64,000 nt of DNA from F22 sp963668535 (GTDB taxonomy: Bacteria; Bacteroidota; Bacteroidia; Bacteroidales; Bacteroidaceae), in assembly GCA_963668535.1 (NCBI GenBank), contig OY764867.1:1488001-1552000 (forward strand), in the 5' to 3' direction. This document shows positions 54,063-61,950 of the stretch, in pieces; the first letter of the stretch is position 1; each line of letters opens with the position of its first letter. Made by a program: the position numbers and the translations under genes. Below the pieces are notes generated by a model that saw only the letters and a list, made by a program, of their open reading frames with translations, made no database searches and was not told the DNA's origin.

Positions 54063-55469
54063 ATGAAGAATATTTCAATCTATATGATGTCCTTTTTCAT
54101 GGCTGCAGGATTTGTAGCATGTAATACATTTGATGAGGACTATAATGGTGATGTGGTTGCACCACAGAGCTATACAGAGGATGGCGCTTATGGCACTACG
54201 TTTACTGTAGGTGAGTCTGGAGCTATCGATTTGCGTACAGTAGAAACACAAGTTTCTTTGTTTGACGTGACGGCAATTCCAGAATTTGCGACTGTTGAAG
54301 GAGCTAGTGTGGTTTATCATGCTTTGCTTTCCAAAACGGATGACTTGGCTGATGCTCAAAAAATCACTTTGACAGCCAATGGAACAGCACTTTCTGCAGC
54401 AAGCTCCGATCTAGATGCTATTGTAAAAGCAATGTATGGTAAAGAACCAGTTGCTCGTACAGTGTATGCACGTGTGATGGCAGCTGCTACTGATGTCAAC
54501 GAGAATACCTTGTCTCTTGGCTCTGGGGTTAAAACATTGACATTGACACCAAATATGCGTACTATTGCACCTAGCTATTTATTATATAGCACAGCTGCTG
54601 GCGCTACTGGTGTGGCATTGAACCATAGTGAATCGAGTGTATATGAAGATACTAGTTTCCAATTGATGTTTGAAGTTACGACTGCTGGTCAAACTTTTAT
54701 TATCAAGTCTAATGATGGGACACAAATTTTAGGGGCAGCTGCTGGTTCTGAAACTGCAACCGAAGGTACTCTTGTTGAATCAGATGCACAACCTATTACA
54801 TTTGGTGATCCAATGTGGTATAAGTTGACTGTCAATATGGAAACTTTGGCATATACAATCGAAGCATACAACATGTCTCCAAAACTATATGTACCAGGTA
54901 ATCATCAAGGATGGAGCCCATCTACAGCTCCACAAATGTTGAATCCTGATATGGCTGGAATTTACTCAGGCTTCATGTATCTAAATGGAGAATTTAAAAT
55001 GACTGGTCAACCAGACTGGGGCCCTGTGGAGTATAACTTTGGTAATGTGACATCTAAGAGTGCTAATATCACAGAAGGTGGTGGTGGTAACTTTAACATT
55101 GAGGCAGGTTTCTACCAACTGAAGTACACTCTTTCAACAAACAGTTTGGAAGCAACACCATTTGTCTGGGGAATCATCGGATCTGCTACCGCAGGTGGTT
55201 GGGATGCACAACAAAACATGACTTACGATCCAACAGAAGGTTGCTGGGTACTTGAGGGTGTTACTTTGACTGCAGGTGAAGGCACAGACGAATTTAAATT
55301 CCGTGGAAATGACGATTGGGGGTACAATTTTGGTGGTGACTTAACTAACCTAAAAAATAATGACCCTAATATCAAAGTGCCTAGCGCAGGTCAGTGGACT
55401 ATCAAGTTGTTCTTTGACGCAGATGGTACAGTTCATGCAACAATGGACAAGCTTGATGCACCAGTATAA
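54063..55469 (+). CDS. SusF-like outer membrane starch-binding lipoprotein
   Basis: The 468-residue lipoprotein has Cys20 (GFVACNTFDEDY), an N-terminal Ig-like domain (about residues 40-170), and three SusE/F-type modules: about 175-275 (SYLLYSTAAGATG), 277-375 (LYVPGNHQGWSPST) and 378-468 (WGIIGSATAGGWD, then DEFKFRGNDDWGYNFGG). Multiple starch-binding modules are the SusF pattern. The frame extends to 54024, which would overlap the preceding gene; Met at 54063 starts a normal lipoprotein signal. A strong terminator follows. Confidence 0.88.
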   Translation: MKNISIYMMSFFMAAGFVACNTFDEDYNGDVVAPQSYTEDGAYGTTFTVGESGAIDLRTVETQVSLFDVTAIPEFATVEGASVVYHALLSKTDDLADAQKITLTANGTALSAASSDLDAIVKAMYGKEPVARTVYARVMAAATDVNENTLSLGSGVKTLTLTPNMRTIAPSYLLYSTAAGATGVALNHSESSVYEDTSFQLMFEVTTAGQTFIIKSNDGTQILGAAAGSETATEGTLVESDAQPITFGDPMWYKLTVNMETLAYTIEAYNMSPKLYVPGNHQGWSPSTAPQMLNPDMAGIYSGFMYLNGEFKMTGQPDWGPVEYNFGNVTSKSANITEGGGGNFNIEAGFYQLKYTLSTNSLEATPFVWGIIGSATAGGWDAQQNMTYDPTEGCWVLEGVTLTAGEGTDEFKFRGNDDWGYNFGGDLTNLKNNDPNIKVPSAGQWTIKLFFDADGTVHATMDKLDAPV

Positions 55470-55529
55470 TCCAAATGAAATAACATCCTGCATCGTCACC
55501 GAGGTGATGATTAGATAATGTAGATGCTT

Positions 55530-55567
55530 GAGGGCCGTCCTTGCAGGGGACGGCCCTCTCTTTTTTA
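55530..55567 (+). terminator. Rho-independent terminator of the susCDEF operon
   Basis: GAGGGCCGTCC (55530-55540) pairs with GGACGGCCCTC (55548-55558) around a 7-nt loop, followed by TCTTTTTT. It separates the sus operon from the amylase gene. Confidence 0.92.
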
Positions 55568-55589
55568 TATTGGGCACGTTTAACTGAGC

Positions 55590-55600
55590 GCAAACGTTTG
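55590..55600 (+). promoter_or_regulatory. Candidate LacI-type operator upstream of the amylase gene
   Basis: GCAAACGTTTG contains the perfect 10-bp palindrome CAAACGTTTG with central CG. Its centre is 61.5 bp upstream of the start of the amylase -7 box, the same arrangement as before susC. Confidence 0.65.
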
Positions 55601-55656
55601 TATCCTTAGCCCTGTCTGGTTTTATCTATATTGTTATATAGTATAGGTATATTCCT

Positions 55657-55664
55657 TATCTTTG
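55657..55664 (+). promoter_or_regulatory. -7 box of the amylase gene
   Basis: TATCTTTG matches TAnnTTTG, 41 bp before the ATG. No consensus -33 TTTG at 19-21 bp, as at susC. Confidence 0.6.
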
Positions 55665-55705
55665 TGTACAATCCAATAAACTGTTAATTAAAAATCAAGA
55701 ACCTT

Positions 55706-58700
55706 ATGAAAGCATTTTCCATTCGACTGTTCCTGTTAATGGCTGTATTATTCGCTACAGCTGCGTGTAGCGGTGGTGATGATCCATTGCCAAAACCTGA
55801 TGTCTACCCCACAGAGGCTACATTTACTTCGACTATTGAAGTTCCAGCTACTAAGGTAGAGAACAACAATTGGGTAGGAGGTGAAGAAGTTGGTATATTT
55901 ATGGTTAACAGTGGTACTTCTGTTTTCCAAACAGTATCTGGTATGTCCAATACCAAGTACACTGCTGCTGCAGATGGAGTACTCAGTCCAACATCAACTA
56001 AACAACTGTATCCTGCCGATGGTAGTGCCGTGAGCTTTGTGGCGTATTATCCATATAGTGTATCTGCATCTTCTGGTAGCATTGCTATTGATTTGTCTTC
56101 GACAACTACAGATCATGATTTGATTGTCGCAAAAACTGGAGCCTCTTATAGTAAAGATAACACTGCTGTTGCACTGTCGTTTGCTCATGTGTTGAGTAAG
56201 ATCCAATTTACTGTGCAAGATGCTTCTGGTGCACCTGTTGATGCTAGTAAGTTGACCGTAGCTGCACATGTTAATAATCAAGGTACATATTCTGTTGTTA
56301 GTAATACACTAACAGTTGTTTCTTCCATTGAAAAAGATACTGAATTGACAGTACAATCGAAGGATGGTGCAACGATTGCACATGGTATTTTGCTGCCATC
56401 AACAACTTCTGGAACCAATACTATCAACACCTTAAAGAAAGTCACATTTTCTTATGATGGTATAGACTATACGTGGTCTATTGATGAAACAGGTATCGAT
56501 ATGGATGCCAATACTCAGTACAACTATGTGGTCAAATTGCCAACAGATAATACAGAAGTGACTGTTATTGAGCAGGAGGCTATTACCGGTTGGGGTGTAG
56601 AACATACAAATATTCCTACGGAGGATTATTCACAAGTGCCTGTAGGATTCAGTTTTAATCCAGAGACATTGAACGCCGAAAAAGCTGTAACCATTCGTTT
56701 CAAAGCCGATGCTAATTCAGATCTATATAACTTCACTGGTGATTGTTACCTACATGCTGGCGTGATTATTGAAGGACAATGGAACTATGTGCCTACAGAA
56801 TGGGATGAAAATATAGATAAGAATCACTGGAAAAAACTAACCAATAATATTTGGGAAATTAAATTGGAACCAAGTATTCGTGAATGGTTTGCTTCAGGAG
56901 AATCTCCGGTTAATAAACTAGGTCTAATCATTCGTAGTGCTGATGGAACTAAAAAAGGTCTTGCCAATGATTATTTCGTATCTGTTACTGATAATCAATA
57001 TGAAGGATTTGTACCTGATGCATCTAAGATTAAGCAAGAAACAATGCCTGCTGGCCTTGAATATGGTATCAATAAAGTTAGTTCAACTCAAGTGACCATC
57101 GTGCTTTATGATAAAGATACTGTGGGAAGTCATCACGAGTATGCTTACGTGGTTGGTGATATGAACAATTGGACATTGGCCAATGACGATACTAGTTTGA
57201 TGAAACGTGATGATGCTGCTGGATGTTGGTGGATTACTTATTCAGGATTAGATGCCACAAAAGAATATCATTTCCAATACTATATTGGTGATGGAGCTGA
57301 TACATTCCGCATGGCTGATGCTTATAGTCGTAAGATTCTAGATCAAAGTAATGACAAGTATATTCCTGAGTCTACATATCCATCTTCAGAAATACAATAT
57401 CCTACTGGAGCTATTGGAACAGTGACTTGTTTTAAGATTCAAGAAGATTCATATAACTGGCGAGTGCCTAACTTCCAGATTGAAAACAAGAAGGATCTTG
57501 TTATCTATGAGTTGCATTTGCGTGATTTTACAGAAACACATGATCTTGCAGGTGCAAAGGCCAAACTTGATTACTTAGAACAGCTAGGTGTGGATGCTAT
57601 TGAGTTGATGCCAACGCAAGAATTCGATGGTAACGATAGTTGGGGATATAACCCATGTTTCTATTTTGCCATGGATAAAGCATATGGTACAGATGCAGAT
57701 TATAAAGATTTTATCGATGCCTGCCACGAAAAGGGACTAGCAGTGATTCTCGATGTGGTGTACAACCATGCTACGGGAGCTTCTCCATTAGCTCGTTTGT
57801 ATTGGGATAGTGCAAATAATAAAACTGCAAGCAATAACCCTTATTTTAATGTAGATGCTAAACACCCATACAATGTGTACCATGATTTCAATCATGAAAG
57901 TACTTCTACGCGTCAATACTTTAAGCGCAATTTGAAGTTCTTGTTGAATGAGTATAAGTTTGATGGATTCCGTTTTGACCTCGCTAAGGGACTTACACAA
58001 AATGCGCAAAACGGTGGTAGCACGTCTGTCGATAATGGAGCATATGATGCTTCTCGTGTTGCTATTATCAATGATTATCATAGTGCAATGGTGGAAGCCA
58101 ATCCAAATGCCATGATGATTTTGGAAGGATTTATGGACAATAGTGAAGAAACAGCCTATGCAGATGAAGGTATCTTCTGTTGGAGAAATTGTAACGAAGC
58201 TTTTTGTGAAACGGCAATGGGCTGGGCTGGTGTCAAATCAACGCTTAACCGTATGTATGAACAAAAGGGCAACTGGGTATCTTATATGTGTAGTCATGAT
58301 GAAGAACGTCCTGCATTTAAGCAGTTTACCTATGGGCACGATTACTTCCAGTATTCACAAGCTGCACTATCAGGTCAGGAGCTAGAAAATGGAATGAAAC
58401 AAATTGGTGTCAACTTGTCGCTATTCTTAACAGCACCTGGACCTAAGATGGTTTGGCAGTTTGATGAATTAGGATATGACTACTCTATTGAGGAAAATGG
58501 CCGTACTGGTTCTAAGCCAATCAAGTGGGATTACTTCAATACAAATGGACCACGTAGAGATTTGTATAATACTTTCTCTAAGATTATGGAACTTCGTAAT
58601 AACAATGAAGACCTATTTGATATTTCTAGTACTATTTCTAAGGACTGGGATGGTAGTCACTGGGATCAAGGTAATTTTACCAAGTTGACTTCACCAGATG

Positions 58701-58879
58701 GTACCAAACACTTGCTTGTAGTTGCTAACTTCTCGGGAAGTGCTAAGACTTATTCTATGACTTTCCAACATACAGGTGCTTGGACAGAATACATGTCTGA
58801 TGATGCGTTCCCAGTAAACACACAAACAATGACAGTAAATGTGCCTGCTTATGGATTCAAGATCTTCACAGACTTCTAA
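55706..58879 (+). CDS. GH13 alpha-amylase-family lipoprotein with N-terminal fimbrillin-like module
   Basis: This probably surface-exposed enzyme would cut alpha-glucans for the SusCD importer. The 1057-residue protein has a lipoprotein signal with Cys21 (AACSGGDDPLP, acidic surface signal). Residues about 35-300 look like a fimbrillin/Mfa-like domain (GGEEVGIFMV, QLYPADGSAVSFVAYYPYS, HDLIVAK, LSFAHVLSKIQFTV). Then come two Ig-like domains, about 310-440 and a CBM48-like one at 470-565 (YAYVVGDMNNW). The GH13 barrel starts near 592 (VIYELHLRDFT), with VILDVVYNHA, nucleophile Asp758 (GFRFDLAKG), acid/base Glu807 (ILEGF) and Asp865 (SHDEER). All catalytic residues are present. It differs from SusG in domain layout, so exact specificity (amylase, neopullulanase or pullulanase type) is open. 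Confidence 0.9.
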   Translation: MKAFSIRLFLLMAVLFATAACSGGDDPLPKPDVYPTEATFTSTIEVPATKVENNNWVGGEEVGIFMVNSGTSVFQTVSGMSNTKYTAAADGVLSPTSTKQLYPADGSAVSFVAYYPYSVSASSGSIAIDLSSTTTDHDLIVAKTGASYSKDNTAVALSFAHVLSKIQFTVQDASGAPVDASKLTVAAHVNNQGTYSVVSNTLTVVSSIEKDTELTVQSKDGATIAHGILLPSTTSGTNTINTLKKVTFSYDGIDYTWSIDETGIDMDANTQYNYVVKLPTDNTEVTVIEQEAITGWGVEHTNIPTEDYSQVPVGFSFNPETLNAEKAVTIRFKADANSDLYNFTGDCYLHAGVIIEGQWNYVPTEWDENIDKNHWKKLTNNIWEIKLEPSIREWFASGESPVNKLGLIIRSADGTKKGLANDYFVSVTDNQYEGFVPDASKIKQETMPAGLEYGINKVSSTQVTIVLYDKDTVGSHHEYAYVVGDMNNWTLANDDTSLMKRDDAAGCWWITYSGLDATKEYHFQYYIGDGADTFRMADAYSRKILDQSNDKYIPESTYPSSEIQYPTGAIGTVTCFKIQEDSYNWRVPNFQIENKKDLVIYELHLRDFTETHDLAGAKAKLDYLEQLGVDAIELMPTQEFDGNDSWGYNPCFYFAMDKAYGTDADYKDFIDACHEKGLAVILDVVYNHATGASPLARLYWDSANNKTASNNPYFNVDAKHPYNVYHDFNHESTSTRQYFKRNLKFLLNEYKFDGFRFDLAKGLTQNAQNGGSTSVDNGAYDASRVAIINDYHSAMVEANPNAMMILEGFMDNSEETAYADEGIFCWRNCNEAFCETAMGWAGVKSTLNRMYEQKGNWVSYMCSHDEERPAFKQFTYGHDYFQYSQAALSGQELENGMKQIGVNLSLFLTAPGPKMVWQFDELGYDYSIEENGRTGSKPIKWDYFNTNGPRRDLYNTFSKIMELRNNNEDLFDISSTISKDWDGSHWDQGNFTKLTSPDGTKHLLVVANFSGSAKTYSMTFQHTGAWTEYMSDDAFPVNTQTMTVNVPAYGFKIFTDF

Positions 58880-58902
58880 CTTGAGTAGATCATGAGTATG
58901 AA

Positions 58903-58964
58903 TGCATGATACCCATCATTACAGTCATGAGATGTTATCATGATTGTGTGGTGGGTATCATGCA
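58903..58964 (+). terminator. Hairpin after the amylase gene
   Basis: TGCATGATACCCA (58903-58915) pairs with TGGGTATCATGCA (58952-58964); a second stem (ACAGTCATGA with TCATGATTGT) forms inside. A/T-rich sequence follows but no clean T-run. Confidence 0.7.
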
Positions 58965-58981
58965 ATTTATTTAAACACACA

Positions 58982-59018
58982 AAAAAGGGATGCAACCTAA
59001 ATGGTTACATCCCTTTTT
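58982..59018 (-). terminator. Terminator of rpmE2, possibly bidirectional
   Basis: AAAAAGGGATG-AACC pairs with GGTT-CATCCCTTTTT around TAAAT-type loop. T-runs occur on both sides, so it can serve rpmE2 (minus) and back up the amylase terminator (plus). Confidence 0.85.
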
Positions 59019-59065
59019 AATTTCTTTAATCTCATGCCCTAAGGCAAATCATATCGAAATAAGAA

Positions 59066-59320
59066 TTACTTCTTCTTACGATTACCGTAACGGTTCATGA
59101 ACTTATCTACACGACCAGCTGTATCCACAAGCTTAGACTTACCAGTGTAGAATGGGTGAGATGTATTTGAGATTTCAAGCTTTACTAGAGGGTACTCTGC
59201 GCCTTCAAACTCAATAGTTTCTTTCGTGTTGGCTGTACTCTTTGACAAGAAACAGTCACCGTTAGACATGTCCTTGAATACTACAGGACGATAATTTTCA
59301 GGATGGATTCCTTTTTTCAT
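59066..59320 (-). CDS. rpmE2: 50S ribosomal protein L31, type B
   Basis: bL31 bridges the ribosomal subunits. The 84-residue protein begins MKKGIHPENYRPVVFKD and lacks the CxxC zinc pairs of type A, so it is the zinc-independent type B form. The C-terminus is basic (GNRKKK). It has its own promoter and terminator and splits the amylase from the LacI-type regulator gene. Confidence 0.97.
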   Translation of the reverse strand: MKKGIHPENYRPVVFKDMSNGDCFLSKSTANTKETIEFEGAEYPLVKLEISNTSHPFYTGKSKLVDTAGRVDKFMNRYGNRKKK

Positions 59321-59395
59321 CTTACTATATTTTTTTATTGATTTGCTGTTTAATACTATTTGGTAAGAATAGTGTAATGGGCATTTTCAGCGCAC

Positions 59396-59427
59396 AAAGA
59401 TACGAACACTTGATGGACTGACCAAAT
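59396..59427 (-). promoter_or_regulatory. Bacteroidota-type promoter of rpmE2
   Basis: On the minus strand TTTG (59427-59424), 20 bp, then TATCTTTG (59403-59396): a full consensus match, about 75 bp upstream of the ATG. Confidence 0.85.
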
Positions 59428-59501
59428 GTTTTTATAGTTTTTCGCTATGCCATAGTGGATTTTGTAGATTTGTCCTTGTGTATATCAACATGTTGTTGGA
59501 T

Positions 59502-60590
59502 TTATTCAGAGTCAGTAAGTTTATTGTTTAGATGAAAAGGCAAAGTCTCTTTTGAAATCAGATGAATAGGCATATAATGAATAGTGTGTGTGGGTTCCCT
59601 TTTAAACAAAATGTATTCACATAGGGTTTGTACACTTTTGTATCCTTGTCGTTCAGGGTCTTGAGCAATGAGAAAATCAATACTCCCGCCTTGTAATGCC
59701 TCAATGTTTTGTGCGAGCAAGTCGTATCCAATTACGTGAAAGTCTTTATTGGGTTGTTTCTTCCTTAAATAATTAGCTAATATAAATGAGTTGGAGTTGA
59801 AAAATACCCCCACATAGGCATTAGGATGTTGGGCAAAGAAAATCTCTAAAAGTGTATCGTCTTCTTCTGGGTGTTTGGCTGGTAAATCCAAAGTGTGTAT
59901 AGGACAGCCTTTGTGGAAGGTGTGCATATATTCTAGGAAACCTTCTTCACGTTTGACTTGCTGATAGGACCCTACAACCCCTTCCGATTTCTTACGGAAG
60001 CTCAAGACTGGACGTTCTTGCGGATTTAATAACATCAACATCTTGGCCGCAAAAAAGCCACTTTTTTGTGGATGTTGTCCGAAGAAAGCCAGAGGAGTTC
60101 GTGCTTTATATTCACTGTCCAAATACACAAAGGGGATAGATTGAATTTCTAGTTGGTCAATAAGTCGAGCCGTGTACTTGTTGTCAGGTGGAACAAGAAT
60201 AACTCCGTCAGGTGAAGCGGTTATGATTTCTTGACCAGCTTGTTCAAATGAATAATAATTGTAAGGGTCGTAAAATGTAATAGATATGTTCAAACGAAAA
60301 TCAGCAAAAGCTTGTTCACCTAGTTTGATGCCCTGAATTACATCGTTCCAATATCCTCCGAGGGGAAGATGTGGAAGAAGACAAATGACTTGAAGGTCTT
60401 TGGTACGAGCCAAAGCACTGGCCATGCGATTGGGATGATAGTCTATTTCGTTTAGGACTTTGTCTACCTTAGCTTTGCTCGCGGCAGATACGTTAGGGCG
60501 CCCATGCAATACACGATCCACCGTGCCGACCGATACTCCTGCTCGTTGAGCAATATCTTTGATACGAACTTTTGAAGGAATTGTTTTCAT
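59502..60590 (-). CDS. LacI-family transcriptional regulator
   Basis: From Met at 60590 the protein has 362 residues. The N-terminal helix-turn-helix (IKDIAQRAGVSVGTVDRVLH, about residues 9-28) is followed by a hinge helix with the minor-groove leucine (NRMASALARTK) and a periplasmic-binding-like sugar domain (residues about 60-350). It would bind a CG-centred palindrome and respond to a sugar. Candidate targets are the AAACGTTTG sites before susC and the amylase gene, or the divergent NamZ-like gene. The longer frame to 60617 would begin before the predicted transcript start. Confidence 0.92.
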   Translation of the reverse strand: MKTIPSKVRIKDIAQRAGVSVGTVDRVLHGRPNVSAASKAKVDKVLNEIDYHPNRMASALARTKDLQVICLLPHLPLGGYWNDVIQGIKLGEQAFADFRLNISITFYDPYNYYSFEQAGQEIITASPDGVILVPPDNKYTARLIDQLEIQSIPFVYLDSEYKARTPLAFFGQHPQKSGFFAAKMLMLLNPQERPVLSFRKKSEGVVGSYQQVKREEGFLEYMHTFHKGCPIHTLDLPAKHPEEDDTLLEIFFAQHPNAYVGVFFNSNSFILANYLRKKQPNKDFHVIGYDLLAQNIEALQGGSIDFLIAQDPERQGYKSVQTLCEYILFKREPTHTIHYMPIHLISKETLPFHLNNKLTDSE

Positions 60591-60614
60591 GTACGGATAA
60601 ATTAATGAACTATA

Positions 60615-60622
60615 CAAATATA
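60615..60622 (-). promoter_or_regulatory. -7 box of the LacI-type regulator gene
   Basis: The minus strand reads TATATTTG, a match to TAnnTTTG, 24 bp before the ATG. The nearest -33-like GTTG is 22 bp away. Confidence 0.5.
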
Positions 60623-60728
60623 ATAAATTTCATTTGAAATAAGACAACTCTTGTGCGTATACTACAGCTGTTTCACGGTGCGTGTAATCTCTTATTAGGC
60701 TTGAGACGTCTTTTGTCACAAAAACAAT

Positions 60729-60736
60729 TATCTTTG
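60729..60736 (+). promoter_or_regulatory. -7 box of the NamZ-like gene
   Basis: TATCTTTG matches TAnnTTTG, 29 bp before the ATG. A palindrome AGACGTCT (60704-60711) overlaps the expected -33 region and is a two-position variant of AAACGTTT. Confidence 0.5.
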
Positions 60737-60765
60737 TACACACAGAATCAATAATACGATATGAT

Positions 60766-61947
60766 ATGAAAGCCATCTTTTGCGATAAATTGAAGTATTT
60801 ACTATTTTGTATATCTTGTTTATACATTGCTCTCTCTATGCCTGTACATGCACAACGGGTAATTGTTGGTGCTGAACGTTTCGACCAATATCTTCCACTG
60901 CTAACACATAAGCGGGTGGCTATATTGGGCAACCAAACAAGTCGGGTCGGACAGACTCATTTGTTGGACACTTTGCTGAGCCGTAAGGTCCATGTTACAG
61001 CTGTTTTTTCACCTGAACATGGATTCCGTGGTTTGGCAGATGCGGGAGCGCATGTGAAAAATGGGAAGGATATTAAAACCGGTGTGCCTATTTTTTCTTT
61101 ATACACTGGAAAAGGTGGTCGCCCTAGTGTATCCTCAATGCAGACCTTTGATGTCTTACTTGTCGATATGCAAGATGTTGGATTGAGATTCTATACCTAT
61201 TATATTACTATGTGCAAGATGATGGAAGCCTGTGGAAAATATAATAAGAAGGTCATTGTGCTAGACAGACCTAATCCCAATATTCATCTTGTTGATGGAC
61301 CAATATTAAACATGAAATATAAGAGTGGAATAGGGTATTTGCCTATTCCTGTACTGCATGGTATGACTTTGGGTGAAATTGCGCTGATGGCCAATGGAGA
61401 AAAATGGCTGCCCTATACATGCGATATACAAGTGGTGCCATGTGTACACTATACACGGCATACATATTATACACTACCAATCGCTCCATCCCCCAATCTA
61501 CGTACTATGCGTGCTGTTTATTTATATGCTTCTTTGTGTCTCTTTGAAGGAACAACGGTGAGTGTTGGGCGGGGTACAGGACATCCTTTTGAATGTTTTG
61601 GACATCCCAAATTGAAAGGCATGCCGTATCATTTTGTTCCGAAATCTGGACCCGGTGCAAAGAAACCAAAATTTATGGATCAGACTTGTTATGGACGGCT
61701 TTTGACAAACGAACCTGAGGAGAACTTGCGTACAAAAGGGATTGATTTGACTTACCTTATTGAAGCCTATCATCAACTCAAAGAACAGACTTTTTTTGCT
61801 CGATTTTTTGAATTGTTGATAGGTGTAGATTATGTGCGTACAATGATAAAACAAGGGGCTTCCTCTGAGGAAATTGCTGCACGTTGGAAAAATGATGTTG
61901 AAAAGTTTAAACTCCAACGCGCACCTTATTTATTGTACCCCGAGTAG
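60766..61947 (+). CDS. DUF1343 / NamZ-like exo-beta-N-acetylmuramidase
   Basis: The family prototype, NamZ (GH171), removes MurNAc from the non-reducing ends of peptidoglycan fragments. The 393-residue protein has a signal peptide (about residues 1-28, MPVHAQ), then the Rossmann-like N-terminal domain (VAILGNQTSRVGQTHLLDTL; FSPEHGFRGLADAG; LLVDMQDVGLRFYTYY) and the smaller C-terminal domain (SVGRGTGHPFECFGHP). Glu in SPEHGFRG is a likely catalytic residue by family knowledge. It is divergent from the LacI-type regulator and ends 3 bp from the convergent methyltransferase. Confidence 0.9.
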   Translation: MKAIFCDKLKYLLFCISCLYIALSMPVHAQRVIVGAERFDQYLPLLTHKRVAILGNQTSRVGQTHLLDTLLSRKVHVTAVFSPEHGFRGLADAGAHVKNGKDIKTGVPIFSLYTGKGGRPSVSSMQTFDVLLVDMQDVGLRFYTYYITMCKMMEACGKYNKKVIVLDRPNPNIHLVDGPILNMKYKSGIGYLPIPVLHGMTLGEIALMANGEKWLPYTCDIQVVPCVHYTRHTYYTLPIAPSPNLRTMRAVYLYASLCLFEGTTVSVGRGTGHPFECFGHPKLKGMPYHFVPKSGPGAKKPKFMDQTCYGRLLTNEPEENLRTKGIDLTYLIEAYHQLKEQTFFARFFELLIGVDYVRTMIKQGASSEEIAARWKNDVEKFKLQRAPYLLYPE

Positions 61948-61950
61948 TGA

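Noticed and set aside
60630..60932. 100-codon minus-strand open frame over the regulator/NamZ intergenic region
   Set aside because: It covers both predicted promoters and the antisense of the NamZ-like signal peptide; no family resemblance.
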